From Stramenopiles sp. TOSAG23-2 (lineage: Eukaryota; Sar), in assembly GCA_900128395.1 (NCBI GenBank), contig LT649720.1, positions 1 to 15,224 on the forward strand: a stretch of 15,224 bases of DNA. Direction: 5' to 3'. Numbering within the stretch: the stretch's first letter is position 1; each line of letters starts with the position of its first letter. Shown here piece by piece: positions 6,968-15,224 of the stretch. The notes beneath the pieces were generated by a model that saw only the letters and a list, made by a program, of their open reading frames with translations, had not been told where the DNA came from and searched no databases. A program made the translations under genes and the position numbers.

Positions 6968-9805
6968 TTAACTCTTTTGTTCCGCCTCTTTCTTAGCATT
7001 AGCTTGACGCCTTGCTTTTCTTCTTTGTTTTTTCTCTTTTTTAATATCTTCAATTTTCTTAGCATCTGGATTTTTAGTTAAAATAATAAATCCTTCTAAG
7101 ACTTTACTTTCGGGTATATATTCATCAGAAGCTAATTCTGCACGATCACCAACAGATAATAAAACTGGCGTAGTATGAGTTTGGAAGCCTGTAATTGTTT
7201 TAGGACGGCCAGCTTGCCCAACTGTTTCCACCGCTTCACCAACACGAACATTGGTATTCAATGCATTTCCTTCATCATCAACTGTTAATAACATACGTGG
7301 CCTCATTGCACATGCCAATGAATATAACATGTAATGGTATTGGCCACACAAAGTGTTTTTGATATCTAAACACATATGTGCACAAACGACCAATGCAGCA
7401 AGTGCTGGTGCGGATGTTAATAATTTATCGCTATGATCAGGCGTAATCGTAACTAATCCTTTTCCCATATGTAATAAACCTTGTGCGATACGTACTACAA
7501 ATAAATGATTTGCCTCTTTATGATAGAAACTACTCAATTGCCTTAACAAGCCGGCGACTCTTGAATTATTAGTACCAGCACCAACTAAACCAAGACCAAA
7601 AATGGCACTCATAGCAACTTCCGCATCTTGATCGTGCGTTAGTTTCGATAAAATATCAATAACGCTATAATCAGGATCTGAGACATGCAACATAGCAACT
7701 GCGATCGGCACACCACGGCGTACTGGCACTTCACCATATTGCAACAAATGATCCATAGTTCTCAATGCCATTTCATTGCCGACTGATTCTAAATTGCATA
7801 TTAATGATATTCCAAGCACAGCAACAGCTTGGTATGGCGCATCGTCTAAATGTTCAGCGCATTCATGCAACATTTTTTGCACTTCCAATACATTTCCAGT
7901 ATTTGCATATGCGCATGTACGTAACGTAATTTCTGCATATTTTGCAATTTTATGATCAATTGTTTTGATCATTTCAAGTATTGCATCTGCTTTCTCGCCA
8001 CGTCCCAAAAATAATAAACCTAAACCTAAAATTAAAAACTTTGCTATTGGCTTGTTTAAATCATCCTCAGAAGCTTCCATCAAACGTTGCATTATTGTTT
8101 GGCAAGCTTCCTCGTTGCACGTACCTGCAAATACCAAGCCGATCGCAATACTACCCATAGCAGCTACTTGTATACTAGCATCTTCCTCAACGACCGTTGT
8201 CAATGAATCCAACACCGTTTGCTTTGGATTGCCACTGTATGCAATTCCTAATGATAAGACAGCAGCGCTACGTACGGATTCGCTATTTTTCGCATCAAAA
8301 TGCTCTGGTAATAAACCATGTGCAGAGTCACATTCATCTCTTACACCAGAATTTGTTATACCCATCGCTAATAACGCGCCAGCTTTTACGTTATCATCAT
8401 TCGTATATAAATACTTGTCAAGAGCAGTCAAACCTTCATCTGGTTTCCATAGCAACACCATGCCGATGGAAGCAGTAGCACTAATTTTACCATGCTCCTT
8501 ATTTTTATGGACCCAACCACTATCCTCTGGTGTAACTAATTTATCGTTTCCATAACCACAATTAACAAATGCATTTACGAAGGACGATGCTAAATTTTGC
8601 CTAGCGCTTTCAACTTTTGCTGCTTTGTCTTTGTCACGTTTAAATCCGCCTGTTTCCGATAAATGAGATTTGTAAACATCCTCCGGCGTCTTTGCTTCTT
8701 CCACATCAAGTTCTCTTGCTAACGTTGCAAATGCTTCAGATACACTAGCATTACCAGATGCATTGTTGAAATCATCAACATCATCTTCTGGAACTTTAAT
8801 AAATGTTAATCCAGCATTTTCTTCATCTTCATCTTCATCATCTTCCTCCTCTTCATCTTTAAATAATATATCAAAACGACGATGGGTGCCTACGACATAT
8901 GCCATTTGCTTTCGCGTTAATTTGCTTTTACATGATTCAAATGTTTTCACAATACGATCCGTGCTTTCCATTCTCAACGCAACACGCAATGCATCGACGT
9001 ATTGCTCATGCCTTAAATATAATTCATACGTAACATTCAACATTTTTTCAAGCTCATCCTCTTCCGCCATGTAATCTGACGTACGCAATAAATATAATGT
9101 TACACGTTCATAATTATTCACATCTAAACTTTTCTCCGATAATAACAATTCAAGCATTTCTACTTCGATTAATAAATCAACCGCATCATGTTCCGCATTG
9201 TGTTGTAAATGAAATGGCACAATATCTTTCACAAGTAAAATTAAATCATCCGTACTTTCTTTTGTATCACCTGTTGTACGCGCATCATATTCTTGTCCAA
9301 CTTCACCAGACAACGTTCTAACATATTCATGACCCCAATCTCCTAATTCTTTTGTATTGCCTTCCATCTTGTATTTCAAACATGTACGCGTTTCCGGCTT
9401 TGCCATGGTCATTGCTAATACACTTAAAACATCAGCTAATTCCTTTTTATTTGGTGATCCGTCTTTCTTGCCATTGTAAAAATTTACTAGAGTGTCGTAA
9501 TGTGGTCTTAAAAATTTCAATGGTTTTGGCACGCTAGTCATCGTAGATGTAGCAGAACGAATTTCCTTACGCATCGTTTCTAATGCAAGTTTACAAACGC
9601 CATCATTGCTATCTTGCACACGCTCTACAGCTAATTCAAGCCCATCTTTCAATGCTTGATCCTCCGGGCTTAGTTCTACTTCGTCTTCCTTTGCAACACC
9701 TGGTAATGGAGCTTCTGAAGAGTCTTTCTTCGTTTCATCCTTTTCTTTCTTTTCTTTTTCTGAGACTTTTATTTGAACTGCCTTTTTATCTCCACCTTTC
9801 ACCAT
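6968..9805 (-). CDS. 26S proteasome regulatory subunit Rpn1 (PSMD2), base scaffold
   Basis: This is a 945-residue intronless protein, close to the usual 900-990 of the family. Rpn1 forms a toroid in the base of the 19S particle, binds the Rpt ATPases, and docks ubiquitin, shuttle receptors (Rad23/Dsk2/Ddi1) and Ubp6/USP14. The N-terminal helical region (about 45-315) is followed by an acidic stretch (DEEEEDDEDEDEEN, 317-330). Then come DLVEEA/LARELDVEE and LASSFVNAFVNCGYG (405-419), and the proteasome/cyclosome repeats (about 438-790; GALLAMGITNSG, AVLSLGIAYSG, AIFGLGLVGAGTNN and similar). The C-terminal hallmark is VGQAGRPKTITGFQTHTTPV (862-881). There are two oddities. The human Lys-rich insert between PC repeats is absent (residues around 652-658 join directly). 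Instead both ends are Lys-rich, including a 32-residue tail after KNPD (914-945) that the human protein lacks. The start is chosen because it is the first ATG, in ATTATGG. The gene is divergent from MCM4. Confidence 0.97.
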   Translation of the reverse strand: MVKGGDKKAVQIKVSEKEKKEKDETKKDSSEAPLPGVAKEDEVELSPEDQALKDGLELAVERVQDSNDGVCKLALETMRKEIRSATSTMTSVPKPLKFLRPHYDTLVNFYNGKKDGSPNKKELADVLSVLAMTMAKPETRTCLKYKMEGNTKELGDWGHEYVRTLSGEVGQEYDARTTGDTKESTDDLILLVKDIVPFHLQHNAEHDAVDLLIEVEMLELLLSEKSLDVNNYERVTLYLLRTSDYMAEEDELEKMLNVTYELYLRHEQYVDALRVALRMESTDRIVKTFESCKSKLTRKQMAYVVGTHRRFDILFKDEEEEDDEDEDEENAGLTFIKVPEDDVDDFNNASGNASVSEAFATLARELDVEEAKTPEDVYKSHLSETGGFKRDKDKAAKVESARQNLASSFVNAFVNCGYGNDKLVTPEDSGWVHKNKEHGKISATASIGMVLLWKPDEGLTALDKYLYTNDDNVKAGALLAMGITNSGVRDECDSAHGLLPEHFDAKNSESVRSAAVLSLGIAYSGNPKQTVLDSLTTVVEEDASIQVAAMGSIAIGLVFAGTCNEEACQTIMQRLMEASEDDLNKPIAKFLILGLGLLFLGRGEKADAILEMIKTIDHKIAKYAEITLRTCAYANTGNVLEVQKMLHECAEHLDDAPYQAVAVLGISLICNLESVGNEMALRTMDHLLQYGEVPVRRGVPIAVAMLHVSDPDYSVIDILSKLTHDQDAEVAMSAIFGLGLVGAGTNNSRVAGLLRQLSSFYHKEANHLFVVRIAQGLLHMGKGLVTITPDHSDKLLTSAPALAALVVCAHMCLDIKNTLCGQYHYMLYSLACAMRPRMLLTVDDEGNALNTNVRVGEAVETVGQAGRPKTITGFQTHTTPVLLSVGDRAELASDEYIPESKVLEGFIILTKNPDAKKIEDIKKEKKQRRKARRQANAKKEAEQKS

Positions 9806-9899
9806 AATGAGCTGTCTTTATGTATATATCTTGGTAAGTTCCCTACTATGTATCCTGTATTTGTTGGATTCTGTTTTTGTTGGATGATGTTTTAGTTGT

Positions 9900-9956
9900 T
9901 CCTCTTATTCATATATATATATATATATATATATATTGATATATATATTGTCATAT

Positions 9957-10050
<94 letters not shown>

Positions 10051-10096
10051 CCTCTTATTCATATATATATATATATATATATATATTGATATATAT
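9900..10096. repeat. Long AT microsatellite bracketed by 47-bp direct repeats
   Basis: TCCTCTTATTC followed by an AT run, TTGAT and ATATAT occurs at 9900-9946 and again at 10050-10096, exactly 150 bases apart. Between them, past TGTCATATGG, is an almost pure alternating AT tract of about 89 bases (9959-10047). Such tracts can extrude cruciforms and expand or contract, so the length given here could also be affected by assembly. Confidence 0.9.
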
Positions 10097-10507
10097 TTAA
10101 ATTTAAAATGTTGCAGTAGTAAATGTGGTTCTATTTTCAATACTATTTAGTGTTGTGTTAGTAGAATATAACTGAGTGTCATATTAGAAATCGATCAGAG
10201 TCATTCATTTTCAATCGATTCCTGTGTTTTATTAGATTTCAAATGAGATGAGGATGATAAATTAGATCTAGTATGGGAATAGCAGGTCTTATATACATCA
10301 TCACCATGCTATGTCAGTGCTCACTTACATTCTGATAGGAGCGGGAGAAAGCCTTGGAATACCACAATGGTGGTAGAAACAATCTTCTTATTTTGAAAAT
10401 ACAATGGAAATAAGAATCGAATCCAATCAAGAGAGAGTCTACACAATACTATTTACCTACTAATTATAGAATATCATTTTTTCCCTCCGAGATTTTCAAA
10501 TATAGAA

Positions 10508-10666
10508 GATATCCGGATGGGATAGATATATGTATATCTAGCTACACAGATAGATATATCATATAGGTAGATAGATAGACAGGCACATATACATATTGGA
10601 TATCTTTTTTACATACCAGGATAGTAACCACATTTAATAAATAAAGAAATAAATACACGGATATCC
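10508..10666. promoter_or_regulatory. Three GGATATC words upstream of MCM4
   Basis: GATATCC occurs at 10508-10514, GGATATC at 10598-10604 and the full palindrome GGATATCC at 10659-10666, the last ending 26 bases before the MCM4 start codon. Clustering in the 190 bases upstream is suggestive of a factor site, but this is inference from pattern only. Confidence 0.3.
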
Positions 10667-10692
10667 TTACATATACAAAATTAATAAGCAAG

Positions 10693-11829
10693 ATGAATAC
10701 CTTTGATTCGGATACAGAGGAAAATAATAATAATAATGATGACGTAATTATGTCACAAAAAGATGGGGCTTCAAATAATAATAATAATAATAATAACGAT
10801 AATAGCAACGAAGGAGACAGTAGCAACAATATCGATGGCACCGTAAAGAATTCAGAAAGTCAAGTACAAGCTAGCCAATCAATGCCTTCATCAATTGATG
10901 AAGAAGGTAATTTTAGAAACATGAACGATGGTGATGATATGAACGGGAATAGAAATCAAACAAGGGCTAATGCCCCATCTCCAGGTTCTGAAAATAGTAG
11001 GCCAAACTCTCCAGGTTTTCGTTTACGGGATTCTCCACAAAATAGCCCGGGAAGAAACGATAATTATAATGGGTCTTCGAATGGAAGTAGCGGCATGCAA
11101 GGGAGAAGAAGTACCAGTGGTAGACGAAGCCGTAGTGGAAGTGTCACTGCAACTCCAATGTCCAATATTTCGAGATCATTTGCAACACCTGGACAAAATG
11201 TTATGTCCTCTGGTGGCAAATCAAGTATTGGATCTAGGACACCTTTATCTCAACGTGGTTTAAGGGATAGGATACCACGTGGTGATCTTGGGCATCGTTC
11301 AGCTGTACGCTCAAGCGCTAGTAGACGCGGTAGGCATGGTGCATTGCCACCTATTAGCCCAGCACTTCCAACTTCTGGATTAGGAATGGTTGGGCCAACA
11401 CCACCATCAACACCTGGTTCAGCAATATTATCTGAAATACGTGCTGTTCCGCAATCAGCTCTATCTCAAATGTCCATGTCGGAAAATAACATGGGCAGTG
11501 GAAGTTCATTAAATTCAAGTGTTGGTGATGTTACATCGCAAGCTGGTAATGCAGAAATCAACCATGCTGTTATTTGGGGTACAACAATCAATGTAAATGA
11601 TGCAATGTCATCATTTCGTCGATTTTTAAATGAATTTCGTCTTCCACGCGAGAATGATAATTTTGATGGAATGAATAACAACAATAGTAGTAATAATGCA
11701 TCAACAACAAGTAATACTACTACTACTACTACTACGACGACGACGACGACGACTACCACAACGACCACAGCAACAACAGAAGCTGCAACATCAAATAATG
11801 CACCGGATGATATCGAAGATAATGATAAC

Positions 11830-11865
<36 letters not shown>

Positions 11866-13983
11866 GATAGTAATGAAAATGATGGATTAGATGAACCATA
11901 TTATTTTCAAATATTCGCTGAAATTAAAGAATCGCAAGTATATAATATCAATATTGATTGTCACAATTTGTATAATTTTCAACCTACTCGTAGATTGTAT
12001 ACGCAATTGCTGCATTATCCACAAGAAATCATACCAATCATGGACTTAGTTGTTCATCAAGAATTTACACAATTATATGGCGAAGTTGAATTGCAACATA
12101 ATAGGATTCAAGTTCGTACGTTCAATTTAATTGAATCTAGAACGATGCGCGATTTAAACCCTTCCGATATTGATCAACTTGTATCTGTTCGGGGAATGAT
12201 TATTCGTACAAGTCAAGTCATCCCTGATTTGAAACAAGCATTTTTTCGTTGCATGGTGTGCCGAGCAACAACAGAAGTTATGATTGACCGTGGAAGAATT
12301 GAAGAGCCTACGTCTTGCACAAATTGTGGTACCAGATTATGCATGCAACTAGTACATAATCGTTGTTGGTTTACTGATAAGCAATTAGTGAAATTGCAAG
12401 AATCCCCAGAAGCAATACCAGAAGGTGAAACGCCGACTACGATGTCATTATATGCATTTGATGATTTAGTTGATGTTGGGAAACCTGGTGATAGGGTTGA
12501 AGTCACTGGAATTTATCGCGCAGTTCCTATACGCCCAAATCCAAAACGAAGGACGGTAAAAGCGGTATATCGTACTTATATTGATGTCATACATTTTCGT
12601 AAAACGAAAAAAGGCCAATTAACGACGGAAAATGCGAATGCGGATCCAAATAGTGAATATCACACTACCTTTGCGGAAGGTGATGAAGTAGAAGTAGTAA
12701 CTGAAGCAAGGAGAAGGAAATTAGCTGAGTTATCAAAAGATCCAGAAATATATAATAAACTTTCACATGCATTAGCACCTTCCGTATGGGAAATGGACGA
12801 TGTGAAAAAAGGTATCTTATTGATGTTGTTTGGTGGTACAAATAAAGTTTTGCCAAATAAAAAATTGAGAGGTGAAATCAATATTTTATTATGTGGAGAT
12901 CCAGGTACTAGTAAATCGCAATTACTTGGATACGTCCATAAAATTGCACCGCGTGGGATGTATACAAGTGGTAAAGGTAGCAGTGCAGTAGGTTTAACTG
13001 CATATATTTCGAAAGATCCTGAAACGAAAGAGTTAACGTTGGAAAGTGGTGCATTAGTATTAAGTGATCGTGGTGTATGTTGCATTGATGAATTTGATAA
13101 AATGTCAGATACGACTAGGGCAATCTTACACGAAGCAATGGAGCAACAAACGGTTTCAATTGCGAAAGCAGGTATTATTGCTACATTAAATGCACGTACG
13201 TCCGTATTGGCATCTGCAAATCCAGTAGAATCGCGTTATAATCCAAATTTATCCGTGATTGAAAATATACGTTTGACCCCAACATTATTATCTCGATTTG
13301 ATTTAATATATTTAGTATTGGATAAACCAAATGCAGAAACAGATCGACGATTAGCGCGACATTTAGTAAATTTATATTATGATGTGCCAACTACGCGTCA
13401 ACCAGAATTGAAAAAGAAAGAATTAGCGGAATATATTAGTTATGCTAGAGAAAACATACATCCTAAACTGACAAATGAAGCCGGCGATGCATTGGTGGAA
13501 GGATATGTCGATATGAGACGATTAGGAATTAATCACCAAACAGCTAAAAAAGTTATTACATCAACACCACGGCAATTGGAATCGTTGATTCGTTTATCAG
13601 AGGCACATGCACGTTTACATTTTTCTGATGTTGTAACACGTAGAGATGTTGAGGAAGCAATACGTTTGATGAATGTTGCAACACATAAAGCAGCGACTGA
13701 TCCACGTACTGGTGCAATTGATATGGATATGATTACAACAGGTAGAACAGCGTTGGGACGACAAGAACAAGTTGCATTAGCAAAAGAATTGCAAAATATG
13801 TTATATGCATATCGTGGAGCACATTTAACCTTTTTTGAAATACAACAACAAATGGAACAGCAAAGTGATCGAGAAATACAAGATAATGATTTAGAAGAAG
13901 CCATTGGCATGTTAGTTGATGAAAATATTATGACGTATGTAAATATGACAAAGAAATATAGGATTGCAAGTAATTTTTCATAA
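10693..13983 (+). CDS. MCM4, subunit of the MCM2-7 replicative helicase
   Basis: This is a 1096-residue intronless protein, longer than the usual 860-1000. MCM4 is part of the hexameric helicase loaded at replication origins. Residues 1-400 form a disordered Ser/Asn/Thr-rich extension. It carries Asn runs (about 11-15, 28-35, 378-392), a Thr run (about 342-359), and many SP/TP sites (for example PSPG, NSPG, DSPQNSPGR, GPTPPSTPGS) expected to be targets of CDK and DDK. The N-terminal MCM domain starts near 405 and includes the zinc motif CMVC...CTNC (about 521-546, CX2C-X18-CX2C). The AAA+ domain holds LAPSVWEMDDVKKGIL (about 695), Walker A GDPGTSKS (about 736), SAVGLTAYISKD, Walker B CIDEFDKM (about 798) and the arginine finger SRFD (about 868). 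A C-terminal winged-helix-like region (about 1025-1096) closes the protein. The LAPSVWE/DDVKKGILLMLFGG pattern and overall order favour MCM4 over its paralogues. The start is the first ATG of the frame. Confidence 0.97.
11716..11872 (+). repeat. Trinucleotide runs in MCM4 encoding poly-Thr and poly-Asn
   Basis: ACT/ACG/ACC triplets at about 11716-11770 encode a Thr run, and AAT triplets at about 11828-11863 encode an Asn run. They sit between the phosphosite-rich tail and the conserved MCM core. The Thr run changes codon in blocks (ACT, then ACG, then mixed), a sign of successive triplet expansions. Smaller AAT runs are at about 10722-10739 and 10773-10798. Confidence 0.9.
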
Positions 13984-14141
13984 AATTAAAAGTACGACGG
14001 AAACATGTATATAATTTATATAAATATTAAAAGGATCAATATGGATGATAAATATGATATAATTATTTATTGAAAAAGGTTTTTTTAAATAACATATTAC
14101 ATACTTCGTACTAATGATGTTTAATATATTATATATATTTA

Positions 14142-14195
14142 CACGAGAAGTGTAAAATTATTATAACTTACGAGGCGTTCGTAGATTTTAACCAT
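14142..14195. repeat. Dispersed intergenic element, copy B
   Basis: This is the partner of 2163-2214: CACGAGAAGT, ATTATTATAACTT, then an extra ACGAGGCGTTCGTA, then GATTTTAACCATCA. The shared words occur in the same order and orientation with small insertions. Confidence 0.5.
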
Positions 14196-14224
14196 CAATT
14201 ATAATATTTAAATATGAAAGTATG

Positions 14225-14260
14225 ATATCATATCATATACATATATATATGATATGATAT
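14225..14260. repeat. AT-rich 15-bp inverted repeat
   Basis: ATATCATATCATATA (14225-14239) is perfectly complementary to 14246-14260 with a 6-base loop CATATA. It lies 242 bases after the MCM4 stop. It is likely a product of GATAT simple sequence; a role in transcript ending is possible but not supported by more than position. Confidence 0.6.
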
Positions 14261-14373
14261 AATATGATGATTTTCATTATTTTACTGAATCGTGTACGAC
14301 GCGTATGTTATTTTAACACACGATTATTTATAATATATAATATATGAACCGTATATTAGTTGCTTTTGGTGCC

Positions 14374-14520
14374 TTATCCAACAGTTTTTTTTCTACGCTT
14401 ACTAAGATTTTCCCTTTGCGCTTTTGCTGCTTTAGCTCTTTCGGCTGCTACAATTTCTGCAAGTTGTCTTCCCAAATCATCTGCTGGTACCAAAGCAAAA
14501 GGATTATTTACATCAGCCAT
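14374..14520 (-). CDS. Possible 48-residue basic alanine-rich small protein
   Basis: A minus-strand frame of 48 codons runs from ATG at 14520 (context ATTATGG, A at -3 and G at +4) to TAA at 14374. It starts MADVNNPFALVPADD, then has an Ala/Glu/Arg/Lys helix (RQLAEIVAAERAKAAKAQRE, 18-37), and ends in a basic SKRRKK patch. The amino-acid composition (many Ala, a charged helix) is unlike the Ile/Tyr/Asn-rich translations of intergenic DNA here, which argues that it is real coding sequence. The NPFAL start loosely recalls Stm1/SERBP1-type N-termini, but that is weak. GTAAGC at codons 40-42 could be a splice donor, in which case this is only a first exon. It is divergently placed from the Prp28-like gene. 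Confidence 0.5.
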   Translation of the reverse strand: MADVNNPFALVPADDLGRQLAEIVAAERAKAAKAQRENLSKRRKKTVG

Positions 14521-14884
14521 AATTTTATGATATATGATACATAGATATATGTGTGTGTGTGCGTGTGTGTGTGTATGTATGTATAAAATGTACTATGATG
14601 TGGTATGGTACGATATGATATGATATGTTTTGTTTTTTTCTTTGTTGTTGTTTGTTTGTTTTATCTTCTCTATTTATATTTTTTCAAAGAGAATGTAAAT
14701 ATATTTATATCTTCAACATATTTTTTCCATTGTGTGTAGTTATAAAAAAAATTGATTCCTTTTATTTTCAATAATGTGCTAAATCAAGAAGAATCAAGAA
14801 TCACAAAAGAATCAAAATAAAAAATGAAGAATTATAATAATAAACTAAAACAGAGACATAGATAGATAGAGAGATAGATAGAGA
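14521..14884. other. Divergent intergenic region with GT and GATA microsatellites
   Basis: There is no gene. A GT-rich run occupies about 14550-14576, GATAT repeats lie around 14610-14626, T-rich DNA at 14627-14660, and TAGA/GATA repeats at 14858-14884. It separates the minus-strand micro-ORF from the plus-strand Prp28-like gene and probably contains both promoters. Confidence 0.5.
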
Positions 14885-14911
14885 ATGACATATAAGAAAA
14901 TACATTCAAAG

Positions 14912-15224
14912 ATGAAGATAACTTTCACCAGCAAAGCCGATAGGGCGAAACGAAAAGAAATAGAAAAAGAAAAGAAAAAGAAAGAAGAAGATGAAAGAAG
15001 AAAAAGAAGAAAGTTAAAAAATAAACAAAGACTTTCTTCTAATTATAATAATAATAATGGCAGCAGCGGCAATAATAATAATAATAATAATGGCAGCAGC
15101 AGCAGCAGCAGCAATAATAATAATAACAATCACAAGAACAATACCATCAAAAGTAATAATCGTAAAAAAAAAAAGAAGAAAAAGAACTTTTTCGACTGGG
15201 ATGATACTGAAGATACAACCCAAG
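14912..15224 (+). CDS. N-terminus of Prp28/DDX23-like spliceosomal DEAD-box helicase (partial, cut by window edge)
   Basis: An open frame from ATG 14912 continues without a stop to the last base (104 codons plus one base). It starts MKITFTSKADRAKRKEIEKE, is very Lys/Arg/Glu-rich, has Asn and Ser runs (about 45-75), then a Lys run and FFDWDDTEDTTQ at 93-104. In Prp28/DDX23 the same order is known: a SKAER-type segment, a basic helix, then RKFVFEWDASEDT just before the helicase core. Prp28 helps exchange U1 for U6 snRNA at the 5' splice site during spliceosome activation. The helicase domain itself is outside the window, so the call rests on the N-terminal motifs only. An upstream in-frame ATG at 14885 would add nine residues (MTYKKIHSK); an in-frame TAG at 14879 bounds the frame. 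The 3' end is missing. Confidence 0.75.
   Translation, partial: MKITFTSKADRAKRKEIEKEKKKKEEDERRKRRKLKNKQRLSSNYNNNNGSSGNNNNNNNGSSSSSSNNNNNNHKNNTIKSNNRKKKKKKKNFFDWDDTEDTTQ

Larger units (their letters stand above)
9806..10692. promoter_or_regulatory. Divergent intergenic region between RPN1 and MCM4
   Basis: These 887 bases separate two outward-transcribed essential genes, so they must hold both promoters. The RPN1-proximal 200 bases are a simple-sequence zone, with tandem TTGTTGGAT words near 9860-9885 and then the AT tract. The middle (10110-10500) is ordinary mixed sequence with no ORF. The MCM4-proximal 190 bases hold GATA/TAGA repeats and three GGATATC words. Neither a fungal PACE-type proteasome box nor an MCB box (ACGCGT) was seen. 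Confidence 0.55.
13984..14373. other. Region 3' of MCM4
   Basis: No gene is supported in these 390 bases. They contain a second copy of the dispersed intergenic element (14142-14195), an AT-rich hairpin (14225-14260) and an ACGCG-containing word near 14297. 3'-end processing of MCM4 and of the minus-strand micro-ORF would both have to occur here. Confidence 0.5.

Noticed and set aside
7965-8555. 196-codon plus-strand frame
   Set aside because: It is antisense to the conserved PC-repeat region of RPN1, whose minus-strand frame is continuous and family-typical.
9892-10140. Minus-strand frame coding an Ile-Tyr repeat protein
   Set aside because: It is only the translation of the alternating AT microsatellite; no non-repeat coding content.
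11466-11831. Minus-strand 121-codon frame with a long Val run
   Set aside because: It is the antisense of the MCM4 Thr-codon run and core; a shadow frame.
12660-13085. Minus-strand 141-codon frame
   Set aside because: Antisense to the MCM4 AAA+ domain with no independent features.
15014-15223. Minus-strand frame with poly-Ala and poly-Ile
   Set aside because: It is the antisense translation of AAT and AGC repeats in the Prp28-like frame.
1-15224. tRNA, rRNA, CRISPR array or bacterial-type operon
   Set aside because: No tRNA arm pattern, rRNA-like segment or spaced direct-repeat array was seen; spliced genes and single-gene units are eukaryotic.

Overview
The window is eukaryotic nuclear DNA, strongly A+T-rich. 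It carries dense simple-sequence repeats, Asn/Thr/Ser homopolymer runs inside proteins, short GT-AG introns (88 and 70 bases in the two spliced genes) and otherwise intronless long reading frames. TAA and TAG are both used as ordinary stops, so the code looks standard. The conserved proteins (MCM4, Rpn1, a Prp28-like N-terminus, a glutathione transferase) look opisthokont-like. My best guess is an early-diverging, AT-rich fungus, but an amoebozoan or another protist cannot be excluded from the sequence alone.

Layout from left to right: (1) 1-599 is non-coding, with a near-perfect 54-bp hairpin and a 23-bp tandem duplication. (2) 600-1683 (+) is a two-exon multi-pass membrane protein of unknown function. 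(3) 1684-2299 is a gene-free stretch with relict-looking sequence. (4) 2300-3805 (-) is a CAMK-like protein kinase with a large insertion in its activation segment. (5) 4001-4480 (-) is a doubtful small basic, coiled-coil ORF. (6) 4665-5492 (+) is a decayed coiled-coil gene containing a 271/274-bp almost identical direct repeat. (7) 5904-6672 (+) is a two-exon glutathione S-transferase. (8) 6968-9805 (-) is RPN1, the large scaffold subunit of the 26S proteasome base. (9) 9806-10692 is the intergenic stretch between the divergent RPN1 and MCM4 genes, containing a long AT tract inside two direct repeats. (10) 10693-13983 (+) is MCM4, the replicative helicase subunit. (11) 14374-14520 (-) is a possible 48-residue micro-ORF. 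(12) 14912 to the right edge (+) is the N-terminal start of what looks like the spliceosomal DEAD-box helicase Prp28/DDX23, cut off by the window.

The genes do not form a pathway. They are typical mixed eukaryotic housekeeping neighbours: replication licensing (MCM4), proteasome (RPN1), detoxification (GST), splicing (PRP28-like) and signalling (kinase). RPN1 and MCM4 are head to head and could share regulatory DNA; GST and RPN1 are tail to tail. I found no clearly new multi-gene system. The best candidates for a second look are the hairpin at 183-296, the duplicated and broken coiled-coil gene, the conserved unknown membrane protein, and the kinase with an interrupted activation segment.
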